Shown: positions 6,782 to 16,505, numbered from the stretch's first letter. The stretch is DNA of 64,000 bases from Kaistia granuli DSM 23481 (GCF_000380505.1 NZ_AQYH01000008.1:186001-250000), one strand, 5' to 3'. Notes: a model not told the origin generated them from the sequence alone. Numbers and translations are program-made.

Positions 6782-8719
6782 ATGCGTTTCTCGCCCTCCT
6801 TTCTCGACGAAATCCGTGCCCGCCTGCCGATCTCCTCGATCGTCGGCCGGCGCGTGACGTGGGATCGGCGCAAGTCGCAGCCGCAGAAGGGTGATTTCTG
6901 GGCCTGCTGCCCGTTCCATGGCGAAAAGTCGCCCTCCTTCCACGCCGAGGACCGCAAGGGGCGCTTCCATTGCTTCGGCTGCGGCGAATCGGGCGATCAC
7001 TTCACCTTCCTGACCAAGCTCGAGGGCCTCTCCTTCCCGGAAGCGGTCGAGCGGCTGGCGATGGAGGCCGGCGTGCCAATGCCGGCGCGCGACGTCCATG
7101 CCGAGGAAGAGGAGCGCAAGCGCGCCTCGCTGCACGAGGTGATGGAGCTCGCCTGCCGCTTTTTCGAGGAGGGACTGCAATCGCGCGACGGCGCCAGCGC
7201 GCGCGGTTATCTGAACGGCCGTGACCTCGGCCCCGACATCCAGCGCCGCTTCCGCCTCGGCTATGCGCGCCAGAGCCGCAACGCCCTGAAGGAGCATCTG
7301 GCATCCAAGGGCGTGCCGCACGAGGACATGGTGGCGACCGGCCTCCTGATCTCGGGCGAGGACATTCCCGTCTCCTATGACCGGTTCCGCGACCGCGTGA
7401 TGTTCCCGATCACCGATTTCCGCGGCCGCATCGTCGCCTTCGGCGGCCGGGCGCTCTCCCCCGACGCGCAGGCGAAATACCTCAACTCGCCGGAGACCGT
7501 GCTCTTCCGCAAGGGCGACCTGCTCTACAACGGCTTCGAGGCGCGGAAATCCGTACAGAGCGCCGGCACACTGATCACCGTCGAGGGCTATGTCGATGTC
7601 ATCGCCATGGCGACGGCCGGCTTCGGCCACACGGTAGCCCCGCTCGGCACGGCGCTGACCGAACGCCAGCTCGACCTGCTCTGGCGGATGACGCCCGAGC
7701 CGATCCTCTGCTTCGACGGCGACAAGGCGGGGCTGCGGGCCGCCTACCGCGCCGCCGATCTGGCGCTCGCGGCGCTGAAGCCCGGCAAGACGGTGCGCTT
7801 CGCGCTGCTGCCCGAGGGCCAGGACCCGGACGACCTGATCCGCTCGTCCGGCCGCGAGGCGATGGCGCAGGTGCTGGCCGCCGCGCGGCCGCTGTTCGAC
7901 ATGGTGTGGATGCGCGAGACGGATGGCGGCGGCTTCGAGACGCCGGAACGGCGCGCGGCGCTGGACGCGCGTCTGCGCGATATCGCCAGGAGCGTCGCCG
8001 ACGAGAGCATCCGCCATCACTATGAGCAGGCTTTCGCCGAGCGGGCGCGCGAGTTCTTCGGCTACGGCCAGAAGGGTGGCAACCGCCAGCCGCGCGGCGA
8101 ACGCCGCCAGGACGGCCGGGGCGGCGCCGGCGGAGGCGCCGGGCGACCGCAGCGCCAGCCGCCGCCGATCATTTCGGAGAGCCTGAAGCGCTCGACGACG
8201 CTGTCCGGCCGGGTGCAGGCGCCGCTGCGGGAGGTGGTGCTGGTGATGACCATGGCCAACCATCCGAACCTCGCCGCGGACCATTTCGACGAATTCGCCC
8301 AGATCGAGTTGACGAATCGCGAACTTGACTCCCTTCGCACGCAAATCCTAGAGATTGCCGCCGAAGATCCGCACATCGATGGTGGGGGGCTGAGAAGCCG
8401 CCTTCTTTCGGCGCGGTTCGGCGATTTGCTCGACAAGCTCGATCTGCAGCTCGAGCGTTGTGGCAACTGGCAGGCCCGCGCGGACGCGGCCGATCGGGAC
8501 GCGGCAGATGGTTGGATGCAGGCTCTCACCTTGCACAGGAAGGCGCGAACGTTACATAAGGAGCTCAAGGATGCCGAGGCTGCCCTAGCGACCGATCCGA
8601 GCGACGCCAATTTGGCGAAGATGATCGACATCCAGAACCAGATGGCCAACAGCGATGGAACCGAGGCTCTGATCGAGGGGTTCGGGATTAGTTCGGGTCG
8701 ACGGCTACAGTCGATGTAG
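6782..8719 (+). CDS. dnaG: DNA primase
   Basis: The 645-residue protein makes RNA primers at the replication fork with DnaB. The N-terminal CHC2 zinc finger is visible as CCPFHGEKSPSF...FHCFGCGESGDHFTF (about residues 40-77), the catalytic core follows (RFRDRVMFPITDFRGRIVAFGGR), and the TOPRIM domain has TLITVEGYVDVIA and LCFDGDKAG. A Gly/Arg/Gln-rich linker (about residues 430-465) leads to the helicase-binding C-terminal domain. It is upstream of rpoD by 179 bases, the usual dnaG-rpoD pairing. Confidence 0.97.
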   Translation: MRFSPSFLDEIRARLPISSIVGRRVTWDRRKSQPQKGDFWACCPFHGEKSPSFHAEDRKGRFHCFGCGESGDHFTFLTKLEGLSFPEAVERLAMEAGVPMPARDVHAEEEERKRASLHEVMELACRFFEEGLQSRDGASARGYLNGRDLGPDIQRRFRLGYARQSRNALKEHLASKGVPHEDMVATGLLISGEDIPVSYDRFRDRVMFPITDFRGRIVAFGGRALSPDAQAKYLNSPETVLFRKGDLLYNGFEARKSVQSAGTLITVEGYVDVIAMATAGFGHTVAPLGTALTERQLDLLWRMTPEPILCFDGDKAGLRAAYRAADLALAALKPGKTVRFALLPEGQDPDDLIRSSGREAMAQVLAAARPLFDMVWMRETDGGGFETPERRAALDARLRDIARSVADESIRHHYEQAFAERAREFFGYGQKGGNRQPRGERRQDGRGGAGGGAGRPQRQPPPIISESLKRSTTLSGRVQAPLREVVLVMTMANHPNLAADHFDEFAQIELTNRELDSLRTQILEIAAEDPHIDGGGLRSRLLSARFGDLLDKLDLQLERCGNWQARADAADRDAADGWMQALTLHRKARTLHKELKDAEAALATDPSDANLAKMIDIQNQMANSDGTEALIEGFGISSGRRLQSM

Positions 8720-8898
8720 GGGTCGAGCGACCGATGACGGCGTAAGGTTAAGCGGGCCTTAAGACAAGAAAGTCTAAGAGTCGGGCGACCGACGGCATGA
8801 GGGAAACTTCGTGCCGCCTCTAGGATTTAACGGCGGATATGCGAGCGCGACGGACGTGAACCGTCTGGCGCGACGCGTCCACCCAGACGGAGAACAGC

Positions 8899-10896
8899 AT
8901 GGCGACCAAGGTTCAGGAAAACGAAGAAGCGCAGGACGCGCAGGCCGAGCCGCAGGACGGTCCGCTTCTGGACCTCTCGGATGCCGCCGTCAAGCGGATG
9001 ATCAAGGTCGCCAAAAAGCGCGGCTTTGTCACCTATGAGGAGCTGAATTCCGTCCTGCCATCCGAGCAGGTCGGTTCGGAGCAGATCGAAGACATCCTGT
9101 CGATGCTCTCCGAAATGGGCATCAATGTGATCGAGGCCGACGAGGTCGAGGAAGCGGAAGAACCGACCGCCGCCGACGCCGAGGAAGAGGCCGGCGAGCT
9201 CGCCGAATCGACCGGCACCGCCGTTGCCCGTTCGTCGACCACCAAGGAACCGACCGACCGTACCGACGATCCCGTCCGCATGTATCTGCGCGAGATGGGC
9301 TCGGTCGAACTGCTGTCGCGCGAAGGCGAAATCGCCATCGCCAAGCGCATCGAGGCCGGGCGCGAGACCATGATCGCCGGGCTCTGCGAGAGCCCGCTCA
9401 CCTTCCAGGCCATCATCATCTGGAAGGAGGAGCTGGCCGAAGGCAAGATCCTGCTGCGCGACATCATCGACCTCGAGGCGACCTATGCCGGTCCCGAGGC
9501 GAAGAACGCGCCGATGGCGGGTCCGGGCGGCGTGCCGTTCAGCGAAGGCGCCGACGACGAGGAAGCCGACGAGCCGAAGCCGCCGCAGCCCGACGGCGAT
9601 TCCGACGACGAGGACGATCTCGAGAACAACATGTCGCTCGCCGCCATGGAGGCCGAGCTGAAGCCGAAGGTCGTCGAGACCTTCGACAACGTCGCCGAGA
9701 ACTACAAGAAACTGCGCCGTCTGCAGGACCAGCTGGTCGAGGGCCGCCTCAAGAACGAGACGCTGTCGCCCTCGCAGGAGCGCCGCTACAAGAAGCTGAA
9801 GGATGACCTGATCCTTGAGGTCAAGTCGCTCTCGCTGAACCAGAACCGCATCGATTCGCTGGTCGAGCAGCTCTACGCGATCAACAAGAGCCTGGTGAGC
9901 TCGGAAGGCAGGCTGCTGCGCCTGGCCGAGAGCTACCGCGTCAGCCGCGAAGAATTCCTGCGCGAGTACCAGGGCTCCGAGCTCGATCCGAACTGGCTGC
10001 GTCGCGTCGCCAATCTCGGCGGCCGCGGCTGGAAGGACTTCGTCACCAACGGCAAGGACCGGATCCGCGAGCTGCGCAGCGAGATCCAGAACCTCGCCAC
10101 CGAGACCGGTCTCGAGATCACCGAATATCGCCGCATCGTGCACATGGTGCAGAAGGGCGAGAAGGAAGCCCGCCAGGCCAAGAAGGAAATGGTCGAGGCG
10201 AACCTCCGCCTCGTCATCTCGATCGCCAAGAAGTACACGAACCGCGGCCTGCAGTTCCTCGACCTGATCCAGGAAGGCAATATCGGCCTGATGAAGGCCG
10301 TCGATAAGTTCGAATACCGCCGCGGCTACAAGTTCTCGACCTATGCGACCTGGTGGATCCGCCAGGCGATCACCCGTTCGATCGCCGACCAGGCGCGCAC
10401 GATCCGCATTCCGGTCCACATGATCGAGACGATCAACAAGATCGTCCGCACCTCGCGCCAGATGCTGCACGAGATCGGCCGCGAGCCGACCCCGGAAGAA
10501 CTGGCCGAGAAGCTGGCAATGCCGCTCGAAAAGGTCCGCAAGGTCCTGAAGATCGCCAAGGAGCCGATCTCGCTCGAAACGCCGATCGGCGACGAGGAGG
10601 ATTCGCATCTCGGTGACTTCATCGAGGACAAGATGGCGATCCTGCCGATCGACGCGGCGATCCAGTCGAACCTGCGCGAGACGACCACGCGCGTTCTGGC
10701 TTCGCTCACCCCGCGTGAAGAGCGCGTGCTGCGCATGCGCTTCGGCATCGGCATGAACACCGATCACACGCTGGAAGAAGTCGGCCAGCAGTTCTCGGTG
10801 ACCCGCGAACGTATCCGCCAGATCGAGGCGAAGGCGCTCCGCAAGCTCAAGCACCCGAGCCGCTCGCGCAAGCTGCGCTCGTTCCTGGACAACTAG
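8899..10896 (+). CDS. rpoD: RNA polymerase primary sigma factor (sigma-70)
   Basis: This 665-residue protein is the housekeeping sigma factor. Region 1.1 is at the N-terminus ([19 protein letters not shown]), then region 1.2 ([22 protein letters not shown]) and an acidic insertion in the non-conserved region. Region 2 has [21 protein letters not shown], region 3 [13 protein letters not shown] and region 4 the helix-turn-helix [26 protein letters not shown]. The ATG follows ACGGAGAACAGC. The 179-base gap after dnaG holds an imperfect direct repeat (GTCGAGCGACCGA and GTCGGGCGACCGA) and no promoter I trust. A strong terminator follows. Confidence 0.98.
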   Translation: MATKVQENEEAQDAQAEPQDGPLLDLSDAAVKRMIKVAKKRGFVTYEELNSVLPSEQVGSEQIEDILSMLSEMGINVIEADEVEEAEEPTAADAEEEAGELAESTGTAVARSSTTKEPTDRTDDPVRMYLREMGSVELLSREGEIAIAKRIEAGRETMIAGLCESPLTFQAIIIWKEELAEGKILLRDIIDLEATYAGPEAKNAPMAGPGGVPFSEGADDEEADEPKPPQPDGDSDDEDDLENNMSLAAMEAELKPKVVETFDNVAENYKKLRRLQDQLVEGRLKNETLSPSQERRYKKLKDDLILEVKSLSLNQNRIDSLVEQLYAINKSLVSSEGRLLRLAESYRVSREEFLREYQGSELDPNWLRRVANLGGRGWKDFVTNGKDRIRELRSEIQNLATETGLEITEYRRIVHMVQKGEKEARQAKKEMVEANLRLVISIAKKYTNRGLQFLDLIQEGNIGLMKAVDKFEYRRGYKFSTYATWWIRQAITRSIADQARTIRIPVHMIETINKIVRTSRQMLHEIGREPTPEELAEKLAMPLEKVRKVLKIAKEPISLETPIGDEEDSHLGDFIEDKMAILPIDAAIQSNLRETTTRVLASLTPREERVLRMRFGIGMNTDHTLEEVGQQFSVTRERIRQIEAKALRKLKHPSRSRKLRSFLDN

Positions 10897-10920
10897 TCCG
10901 GACCGGTTCGTTTCTTCAAG

Positions 10921-10945
10921 AGGGCGGCTTCGGCCGCCCTTTTTC
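10921..10945 (+). terminator. Intrinsic terminator of rpoD
   Basis: AGGGCGGC-TTCG-GCCGCCCT, an 8-bp stem with a UUCG loop, followed by TTTT, 24 bases after the rpoD stop. It also faces the convergent DUF2798 gene. Confidence 0.9.
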
Positions 10946-10955
10946 GTTCCAGGAT

Positions 10956-11216
10956 CTAGCGCGGCGGAGCCACGACGAGGCCGACGACGCGACGAACCAC
11001 CGGCAGCACGGCCAAGAGGGTTGGAAACGCCACCAGCCAGGAGAGCCCCCAGGCGACCGGCCAGGTCGACAGGAATTCGGCCGACAGGCCGAGGCTCCGC
11101 AGCGTGGAAATGGCAGAGACCACGAAGGTCATGATCACCGACAGCACGAAGGGCATGACGATGGCAGCATAGCGCGCCGGCAGCCGAAAGCGGGCGGCGG
11201 TAGAGCGGATAGTCAT
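10956..11216 (-). CDS. DUF2798 family small membrane protein
   Basis: This 86-residue protein has two predicted transmembrane helices (YAAIVMPFVLSVIMTFVVSAI and WGLSWLVAFPTLLAVLPVV) and the pattern LP...R...I..P..LS..MT..VS..ST...LG...F...W..SW..AFP...PVVRR typical of DUF2798. Function is unknown; these proteins sit in the inner membrane. It converges on rpoD. Confidence 0.85.
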   Translation of the reverse strand: MTIRSTAARFRLPARYAAIVMPFVLSVIMTFVVSAISTLRSLGLSAEFLSTWPVAWGLSWLVAFPTLLAVLPVVRRVVGLVVAPPR

Positions 11217-11476
11217 ATGTGTCGTCTCGAGAAAGGTTCGTCGGTCGTCATGGGCAACTTGTTCGCATCGCTCCGGTACCGAGAACCGGGTTGGATGCGT
11301 TGCCTGACGTGAGACGCTTACGGCACGGCCACCAGGGCCAGCGCCGGTTTCCTATCAGGATCCCGCCATCCGGGCCAGCCCTCCAGCACAGACCAGCCAT
11401 GCAGCAGCACCCTCCCAGGCCGTGCTCGCCCGCCGTCCGGCTCGCGAGAACGGTGCTTTTGCCCTAGAATGGCGTC

Positions 11477-11938
11477 ATGAACGTGCGCAACCCCGAAGGC
11501 AGCCGGCACGAGACATTGAAGCTCGAAATCATGCTTCGCTGGGGGCGCCAGCATCCGGCCGATACCGTCTTCATTCCCGAGACGACGTTCCGCCTGTCCG
11601 ATGACACGTTTCTCGAACCGGACTTCCTCGTCTTTCGGCGTTCGGTAGCCATTCGCGACCTGCGGTCTGGCCTCGCCCTGCTCGCCGTCGAAATTTCCGA
11701 CAGCTCGCTTGGCTTCGACCTCGGCCCCAAGGCGCTGGTCTACGCCCATTTCGGCATTCGCGAGCTCTGGGTGATCGACGCGATCACCAATGCGATCCAT
11801 GTCCATCGCGAGCCGACGGACGGGCGCTATGCCTCGATCACGCCCTGGAGCGCCGACGATCTCGTCGTGCCGGCCTTCGCGCCGTCGCAATTCGCGCTGC
11901 GGCTCGCCGATCTCGACCTCGGCGAGGGATCGCGCTAA
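11477..11938 (+). CDS. Uma2 family (DUF820) PD-(D/E)XK nuclease-fold protein, short form
   Basis: The protein is 153 residues. FLEPDFLVFR, ALLAVEISDSSLGFDLGPKALVYA and GIRELWVIDA match the Uma2 core, including the Asp, Glu and Lys of a restriction-endonuclease-like active site. Usual members have about 190 residues with an N-terminal AEFLAW-type segment, which is missing here: an in-frame TAG lies three codons before the ATG. Either this is a naturally short version or the N-terminus has been lost. Uma2 proteins are abundant in some bacteria but poorly understood. It is followed after 35 bases by the HlyU-like gene. Confidence 0.85.
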   Translation: MNVRNPEGSRHETLKLEIMLRWGRQHPADTVFIPETTFRLSDDTFLEPDFLVFRRSVAIRDLRSGLALLAVEISDSSLGFDLGPKALVYAHFGIRELWVIDAITNAIHVHREPTDGRYASITPWSADDLVVPAFAPSQFALRLADLDLGEGSR

Positions 11939-11973
11939 GCCTCGGACACGGACACCAATCAGAAGGTCATTCC

Positions 11974-12264
11974 ATGTCATTCCTGAAGAAGCTTTTCGGC
12001 GGCGGTGGCAGCTCGGAGGCTGTCGAAGCCAAGGGCGAGGCGACCGAATACAAGGGCCACAACATCCGCCCGGCCCCCTATTCGGAAGGCGGCCAGTACA
12101 AGACGGCCGGCTATATCGAGAAGACGATCGACGGCGTCGAGAAGTCCTACCGGTTCGTGCGCGTCGATTCGCATGCGAGTCGCGACGCCGCCGCCGAATT
12201 CGCCGTCATCAAGGGCAAGCAGATCATCGACGAACAGGGCGACCGGATCTACGACGCCAGCTGA
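11974..12264 (+). CDS. HlyU family protein
   Basis: This 96-residue protein has the HlyU domain (ATEYKGHNIRPAPYSEGGQYKTAGYIEK... YRFVRVDSHASRDAAAEFAVIKGKQIIDEQG). The family is named after a Vibrio regulator annotation, but these short alphaproteobacterial members have no clear DNA-binding motif and their function is unproven. The start FLKKLFGGGGS is typical for this clade. A bidirectional terminator follows. Confidence 0.85.
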   Translation: MSFLKKLFGGGGSSEAVEAKGEATEYKGHNIRPAPYSEGGQYKTAGYIEKTIDGVEKSYRFVRVDSHASRDAAAEFAVIKGKQIIDEQGDRIYDAS

Positions 12265-12288
12265 TCGGGCATGGCCAGACCCGGATAG

Positions 12289-12322
12289 AAAAAGCCGACC
12301 GCGATGACGCGGCCGGCTTTTT
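12289..12322. terminator. Bidirectional terminator between the HlyU-like and DUF6600 genes
   Basis: AAAAAGCCG-A-CCGC, 5-base loop, GCGG-C-CGGCTTTTT: a 14-bp stem with one mismatch, bounded by A5 and T5, so it works in both directions for these convergent genes. Confidence 0.85.
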
Positions 12323-12344
12323 CATTTTGGCGAGGTGGTGTGCG

Positions 12345-14672
12345 CTACTGGGCGCAGCTGCCGTCCGGCTGGAGTGCGCCTTCGGGACAATCGCCACCGC
12401 GCTCAGGCTGCTCGCGCCGCTCGGGCTGACGCTGCTCCTGCTGGGGCTCTGGCTGGCCCTGCTCCTGCCTCTGCGGCTCGCGCTGGCGGCGCGGACGCTC
12501 CTGCTGCGGCTCCGGCTGCTCGCGCTGCTCCTGCTGGCGCGGCGGTTCCTGCTGCTCCTGCCGGGGCTGCTCCTGTTCCTGCCGCTGCCGCTCCTGGCGA
12601 CGCTGACGCGGCGCTTCCTCGGCGGGCGGGGCGTCCGGCTCCGCCTGGGGCTCAGCCTGCGGCCGCTTGCGGCGCGGCGGTTCGGCCTGCTCCTGCGGCC
12701 GGTCTTCCGGCTGCGGCTCGGCCGCCGGCTGCTCGGCACGCGGCGGCGCCTCCTCGGCGGGCTTCGCCGGGCGCTTCTTGCGCGGCGGCTCGGGCTGCGC
12801 TTCCGGCTGGGCCGGTCCGGGTGCCGGCTTCGCCTCGGGGGCTGGCTTGGCCTCCTCCGCGGGCTTCGCCGGACGCTCCTTGCGGGGCGTCTCGGCCTTG
12901 GGCGGCTCGTCCCGCGGCGCCGGTGTCGCTTCCGGTGCAGGCTTCGCCTCAGGCTCAGGCTTCACTTCAGGCTTGGCCTCGGGCTTCGGCTCGGGCTTGG
13001 CTTCCTGCTCCGGCTTGGCCTCCGGCTCGGGCTTGGCTTCCGAGGCCGGCTTGGTTTCGGGGGCCGGCTTGGCTTCGGGAGCCGGCTGCTCGGCGGCAGG
13101 CTTCTCCTCGACCGGCCTGGCCGGACGATCCCCACGCGGCCGCTCGCCCTGCTGGCCGTCCGGCTGGCCCGGCTTCGGCTCCTGCCCGCGATCCGGGCGG
13201 TTCGGCCGCTCGGGCTGGCTAGAGTCAACCGGCGGCGGGTTGCCATCGGTCGGCCGCGCCGGCTCGGCCGGCTGCGGATTGGCCTCGACCTTCTTCAGCA
13301 CCTCTTCCGCCTTGGCGGCGCGCTCCCGGCGGATGCGCTCCTGCTCGGCCTGGCGCTGCGCCGCCGCCTTCTTGTTGGCGGCGTCGATCTCGGCGGCGCG
13401 TGCTTCCGACTGCTTGCGCTGCTGTTCGATCAGGCTCGCCTTCTCGGCCTTCAGCTTGTCGATCTCCGCCTGCATGCGGTCGCGCTGCTGCGGCTGGTCG
13501 CGGTCCCGGTCGCGGCGCAGGTCGCGCCGCTCGCCGGGATCGAGCACCGAGAGCAGCGCCGCCGAGACGACGCCGGCGATCGCCGCGTTCGGATCGGGCT
13601 CGACATACTGGTCGATCATGGTGCGATCGCCGCGCGGCACGTCGCGGTCGTACCGGTCCGGCCGCCGATCGAAGCGCTGGTTGTCGATGCGCGGACGGAA
13701 CACGCCGATGCGGCCGCCACGATCGTCGTCGAAGATGTCGCTCTGGTCGTCGACATAGACGACCTCGCGACCGGGCCGGTCGCGCCGGCGGACCGGCTCG
13801 TTGAAGTAGCGACCATCCTCGTAGCGCGGGCGACGCACGTCGCGCGCCTCGCCGAGATAGCGGCCGACATCGCGCACCGGCGCGGCGCGGCGGCCGATGT
13901 CGTCATCGTCGAAATAGCGCTCGTCGACGAAGACCCAGCTCTCCGAGACCGGCGGGTCGTAGCGGCGCGGCTGTCCATAGGCATAGCCCGGCCGGTCGGG
14001 CGCGATCGGCGCCCAGCCGACCTGGCCACCGCCGACGCGGAACGTCGCCCAGGCCGGCGACCAGGTGTCGCCCGGGATCCAGTACCAGCCATAGTCGGGG
14101 TCATAGTCCCAGCGGCCGTAGTGGTAGGTCGCCCAGCCGAACGGCTCGCTCGATTCCCAGTACCAGCCATAGTCGTCGGTCCAGGTCCAGCGGCCTTCCT
14201 GGAACGGCCGCCAGCCGGCGCCGCGGCGCTTCGGCACGAAGACATAGCCGTAGTCGTCATTCTCGACCCAGCGGCCATGAGGCGCCAGTTCGTCGAAGAA
14301 ATAGTCGATGTCGCCGGAAGGACGGCTGGCGCGCGGGCGGCTGGAAACGGGCTGCGGACGCGGCTTGGACGAGGGCTGCACGGCCTGGACGGGCCGCGGG
14401 CGCGGCGTCGGCGGCAGGACCTGCGCCTCGGCGACCTGCTGCGGCGGCAGCGTCTCGGCCGCCGCCGTGCCGTCTTCCTCGGCCGCCTGGTCGTAATCGT
14501 CCATGTCGGTCGTGTTGGCGGCCGGCTCCTGCTCGCTGCCCTCGACAACGGCCGCTGCCTTCGGCCGCAATTCGAGCTTATACGGAACCTCGACGACACC
14601 GGTGACGACGGCGGCCCCCGCCACCACGACGCCGCCGGCGAGCGCCGCTCCGATCAGTCCCAGAAACTTCAT
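12345..14672 (-). CDS. DUF6600 domain protein with coiled coil and long Pro/Glu/Lys/Gln-rich tail
   Basis: The protein is 775 residues. It begins with an N-terminal hydrophobic segment (FLGLIGAALAGGVVVAGAA). Residues about 120-230 are the DUF6600 part, with three related Trp/Tyr units (GRWVENDDYGYVFVP, GRWTWTDDYGWYWES, GRWDYDPDYGWYWIPG) and VGWAPIAP. An Arg/Asp-rich linker follows, then a short coiled coil (about 400-470, DRMQAEIDKLKAEKASLIEQ). The last 300 residues are low complexity: repeated EAKPxPE units, then Arg/Gln/Glu/Pro tracts, ending in ECxxG-like DCPEGALQPDGSCAQ. It is probably an envelope protein with a disordered tail. Function is unknown. The skewed tail produces a very long false reading frame on the other strand. 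Confidence 0.85.
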   Translation of the reverse strand: MKFLGLIGAALAGGVVVAGAAVVTGVVEVPYKLELRPKAAAVVEGSEQEPAANTTDMDDYDQAAEEDGTAAAETLPPQQVAEAQVLPPTPRPRPVQAVQPSSKPRPQPVSSRPRASRPSGDIDYFFDELAPHGRWVENDDYGYVFVPKRRGAGWRPFQEGRWTWTDDYGWYWESSEPFGWATYHYGRWDYDPDYGWYWIPGDTWSPAWATFRVGGGQVGWAPIAPDRPGYAYGQPRRYDPPVSESWVFVDERYFDDDDIGRRAAPVRDVGRYLGEARDVRRPRYEDGRYFNEPVRRRDRPGREVVYVDDQSDIFDDDRGGRIGVFRPRIDNQRFDRRPDRYDRDVPRGDRTMIDQYVEPDPNAAIAGVVSAALLSVLDPGERRDLRRDRDRDQPQQRDRMQAEIDKLKAEKASLIEQQRKQSEARAAEIDAANKKAAAQRQAEQERIRRERAAKAEEVLKKVEANPQPAEPARPTDGNPPPVDSSQPERPNRPDRGQEPKPGQPDGQQGERPRGDRPARPVEEKPAAEQPAPEAKPAPETKPASEAKPEPEAKPEQEAKPEPKPEAKPEVKPEPEAKPAPEATPAPRDEPPKAETPRKERPAKPAEEAKPAPEAKPAPGPAQPEAQPEPPRKKRPAKPAEEAPPRAEQPAAEPQPEDRPQEQAEPPRRKRPQAEPQAEPDAPPAEEAPRQRRQERQRQEQEQPRQEQQEPPRQQEQREQPEPQQERPRRQREPQRQEQGQPEPQQEQRQPERREQPERGGDCPEGALQPDGSCAQ
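12920..13110 (-). repeat. Tandem EAKPxPE-coding repeats
   Basis: Within the DUF6600 gene a run of near-identical 15-21-base units codes for EAKPEPEAKPEQ-type repeats (about ten Lys-Pro units). Such repeats can expand or contract by slippage, so length may vary between strains. Confidence 0.7.
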
Positions 14673-14945
14673 CGCTACCTTCCCGTCGTTTCCGCGCCAT
14701 CACGACGCGGTCCGAACCGAATCAATGCCAATCCCTTGGCCGTTATCCCGATATCATCCGGGGAAAGCGGCAAGGGCGAGGCCCAATCAAGGCGCATCAA
14801 GCGGCCGATTCGCCTCGTTCCTTCCCTTCTCAATCGATCCCGGCGCCTGAACGTTCCCTGAATGCCGCACCCCGCGACGGATTGGCGTCGTGGCGCAGAG
14901 ATGCCATCCTGCCGCCGCAACGGGACCATGGGAGACGGACGGCGG

Positions 14946-15899
14946 ATGTCGGCGGAACGATCGAGGACGGCGACCGGCCATCCGGCGGGTGCGAGGATTG
15001 GCCGCCTGCTGGCGCTGGCGCTGGCGCTGCTGCCGGGAATTCTGCTTGCCGGCGCGGCTTCGGCGGAGGCGACGCAGCTCGCGCCCTACAAGGACGATCT
15101 GTTCCGGTACGGCAAGGTTCTGGAGACACGCGCCGACGGCGCCTTCCGCATCGTCGACTATGACGAGATGCGCGACATCAACGGCCGCGACGAGGTGCCG
15201 GAGCGCAGGGCGCAGCGAAAATACGTGTCGCTGAAGGCCAAGCGCGTCGAGGACCACCTGACCTACAAGGCGGGCGGGCGCACGCTCAAATATGTCGGCG
15301 CCGGCGCCACCAAGGGCCGCGCCAGCCTGATCGTCCTCTATCTGCACGGCCAGAACGGCACCCGGTTCCAGGGCGCCGACGACTGGACCTTCGGCGGCAA
15401 TTTCAACCGCGTGAAGAACATGACCGTCGCCGCCGGCGGCGCCTATCTGTCGCCCGATTTCAGCGATTTCGAAGGCGGAGGCACGGCCGAGATCAAGGCG
15501 TTGATGCAGGAATACGCCGGCCGCTCGCCCGGCGCGCCGATCTTCGTCGCCTGCGGCTCCTATGGCGGCAAATTGTGCTGGTCGCTGGCGCGCGATCCGG
15601 AAGCGGCCTCGATGATCTCCGGCCTGATCCTGCTCGGCTCGCTCAACGACCCCGGTTTCCTGAAGACGGCGGCGATGAAGCAAGGCGGGCGCAAGATCCC
15701 GATCTTCATCGGCCATGGCAGCCGCGACCCGATCATCGACTGGAAGTTGCAGCAGGCCTTCTTCGACCAGGTGCGCAAGAAGTCGCCCGGCTACCCGATC
15801 CGGTTCGTGCTGTTCCAGAACGGCAACCACGGCACGCCGATCCGCATGACCGACTGGCGCGAGACGCTGAACTGGATGCTGGCCACGAGCGGCAACTGA
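14946..15899 (+). CDS. Secreted alpha/beta-hydrolase-like protein
   Basis: The product is 317 residues from ATG 14946, which follows GGGAGACGGACGGCGG and starts a signal peptide (LLALALALLPGILLAGAASA). The mature part has hydrolase-fold signatures: strand plus LYLHGQNGTRF (oxyanion region), CGSYGGKLCW as the nucleophile elbow (Cys replaces the first Gly of GxSxG), IGHGSRDPIIDW with the acid, and NGNHGTPI with the likely catalytic His. It is therefore probably a periplasmic or exported esterase-like enzyme of unknown substrate. Earlier in-frame ATGs exist at 14862 and 14928 but would spoil the signal peptide. Confidence 0.75.
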   Translation: MSAERSRTATGHPAGARIGRLLALALALLPGILLAGAASAEATQLAPYKDDLFRYGKVLETRADGAFRIVDYDEMRDINGRDEVPERRAQRKYVSLKAKRVEDHLTYKAGGRTLKYVGAGATKGRASLIVLYLHGQNGTRFQGADDWTFGGNFNRVKNMTVAAGGAYLSPDFSDFEGGGTAEIKALMQEYAGRSPGAPIFVACGSYGGKLCWSLARDPEAASMISGLILLGSLNDPGFLKTAAMKQGGRKIPIFIGHGSRDPIIDWKLQQAFFDQVRKKSPGYPIRFVLFQNGNHGTPIRMTDWRETLNWMLATSGN

Positions 15900-15926
15900 C
15901 CCGCCACAGTAGCGGAACGCACCCTC

Positions 15927-16499
15927 CTAGGCGTTCGTGTCCTGGCGTCGCGAGGCCTCGTCCTGCGCCATATGCGCGGCGAGAATCGCCTCGATGCGCT
16001 CGAGAATCGTATGCAATTCGCCGCTACGCAGCTGCTCGAACTTGTCGTGCAGCGCCATGATCTCGACCTCGGCCTTGAGGTTCACCTCATAGTCGTGCTG
16101 CGCCGCCAGCCGGTCCTTATCGGCCTGCCGGTTCTGCGACATCATGATGACCGGCGCCTGCAGCGCCGCCACCATCGACAGGACGAGATTGAGAAAGACA
16201 TAGGGATAGGCGTCGAAAGCGCCGCCCCAGCTCGCCAGCAGGAACGAGTTCAGGACCACCCAGGCGGCGATGACCAGCCCAAAGGCGATGATGAAGCCCC
16301 AGGAACCGCCGATCGCGGCGACGCGGTCGGCCAGGCGATCGCCGAAGGAGAGCTGGCTGTCGAACTCGGCGTTGATGTTGCGCGCCACATGCGTGCGGGT
16401 CGCCACCTTCTCCAGCAATCTGCGGTCGCCCGCCGACAGCGCTTCCGTGCCGTTGGCGAGCAGCCGTTCACACAATTCGCGGATGGCCGCGTCGGACAT
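15927..16499 (-). CDS. DUF1003 membrane protein
   Basis: This 190-residue protein has the DUF1003 pattern: FGDRLADRVAAIGGSWGFIIAFG, AWVVLNSFLL, DAYPYVFLNLVLSMVAALQAPVIMMSQNRQADKDR, with two transmembrane helices and a cytoplasmic helical tail. Function is unknown; members are common in soil bacteria. It lies 6 bases downstream of the zinc metallopeptidase gene on the same strand and is probably cotranscribed with it. Confidence 0.92.
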   Translation of the reverse strand: MSDAAIRELCERLLANGTEALSAGDRRLLEKVATRTHVARNINAEFDSQLSFGDRLADRVAAIGGSWGFIIAFGLVIAAWVVLNSFLLASWGGAFDAYPYVFLNLVLSMVAALQAPVIMMSQNRQADKDRLAAQHDYEVNLKAEVEIMALHDKFEQLRSGELHTILERIEAILAAHMAQDEASRRQDTNA

Positions 16500-16505
16500 G
16501 CGTCC

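Noticed and set aside
8720-8898. Imperfect direct repeat GTCG(A/G)GCGACCGA in the rpoD leader
   Set aside because: Only two short copies with mismatches; not enough to call a regulatory site or a heat-shock promoter.
8827-10854. 675-codon open frame antisense to rpoD
   Set aside because: Same GC-skew artefact; rpoD has all sigma regions.
12920-13110. Possible CRISPR or satellite array
   Set aside because: The units are codon repeats inside a coding frame of variable length, not spaced identical repeats.
11790-14861. 1023-codon open frame on the plus strand
   Set aside because: It runs antisense to the DUF6600 gene; its Leu/Arg-rich translation is a by-product of the Pro/Glu/Lys/Gln-rich codons on the other strand and matches no family.
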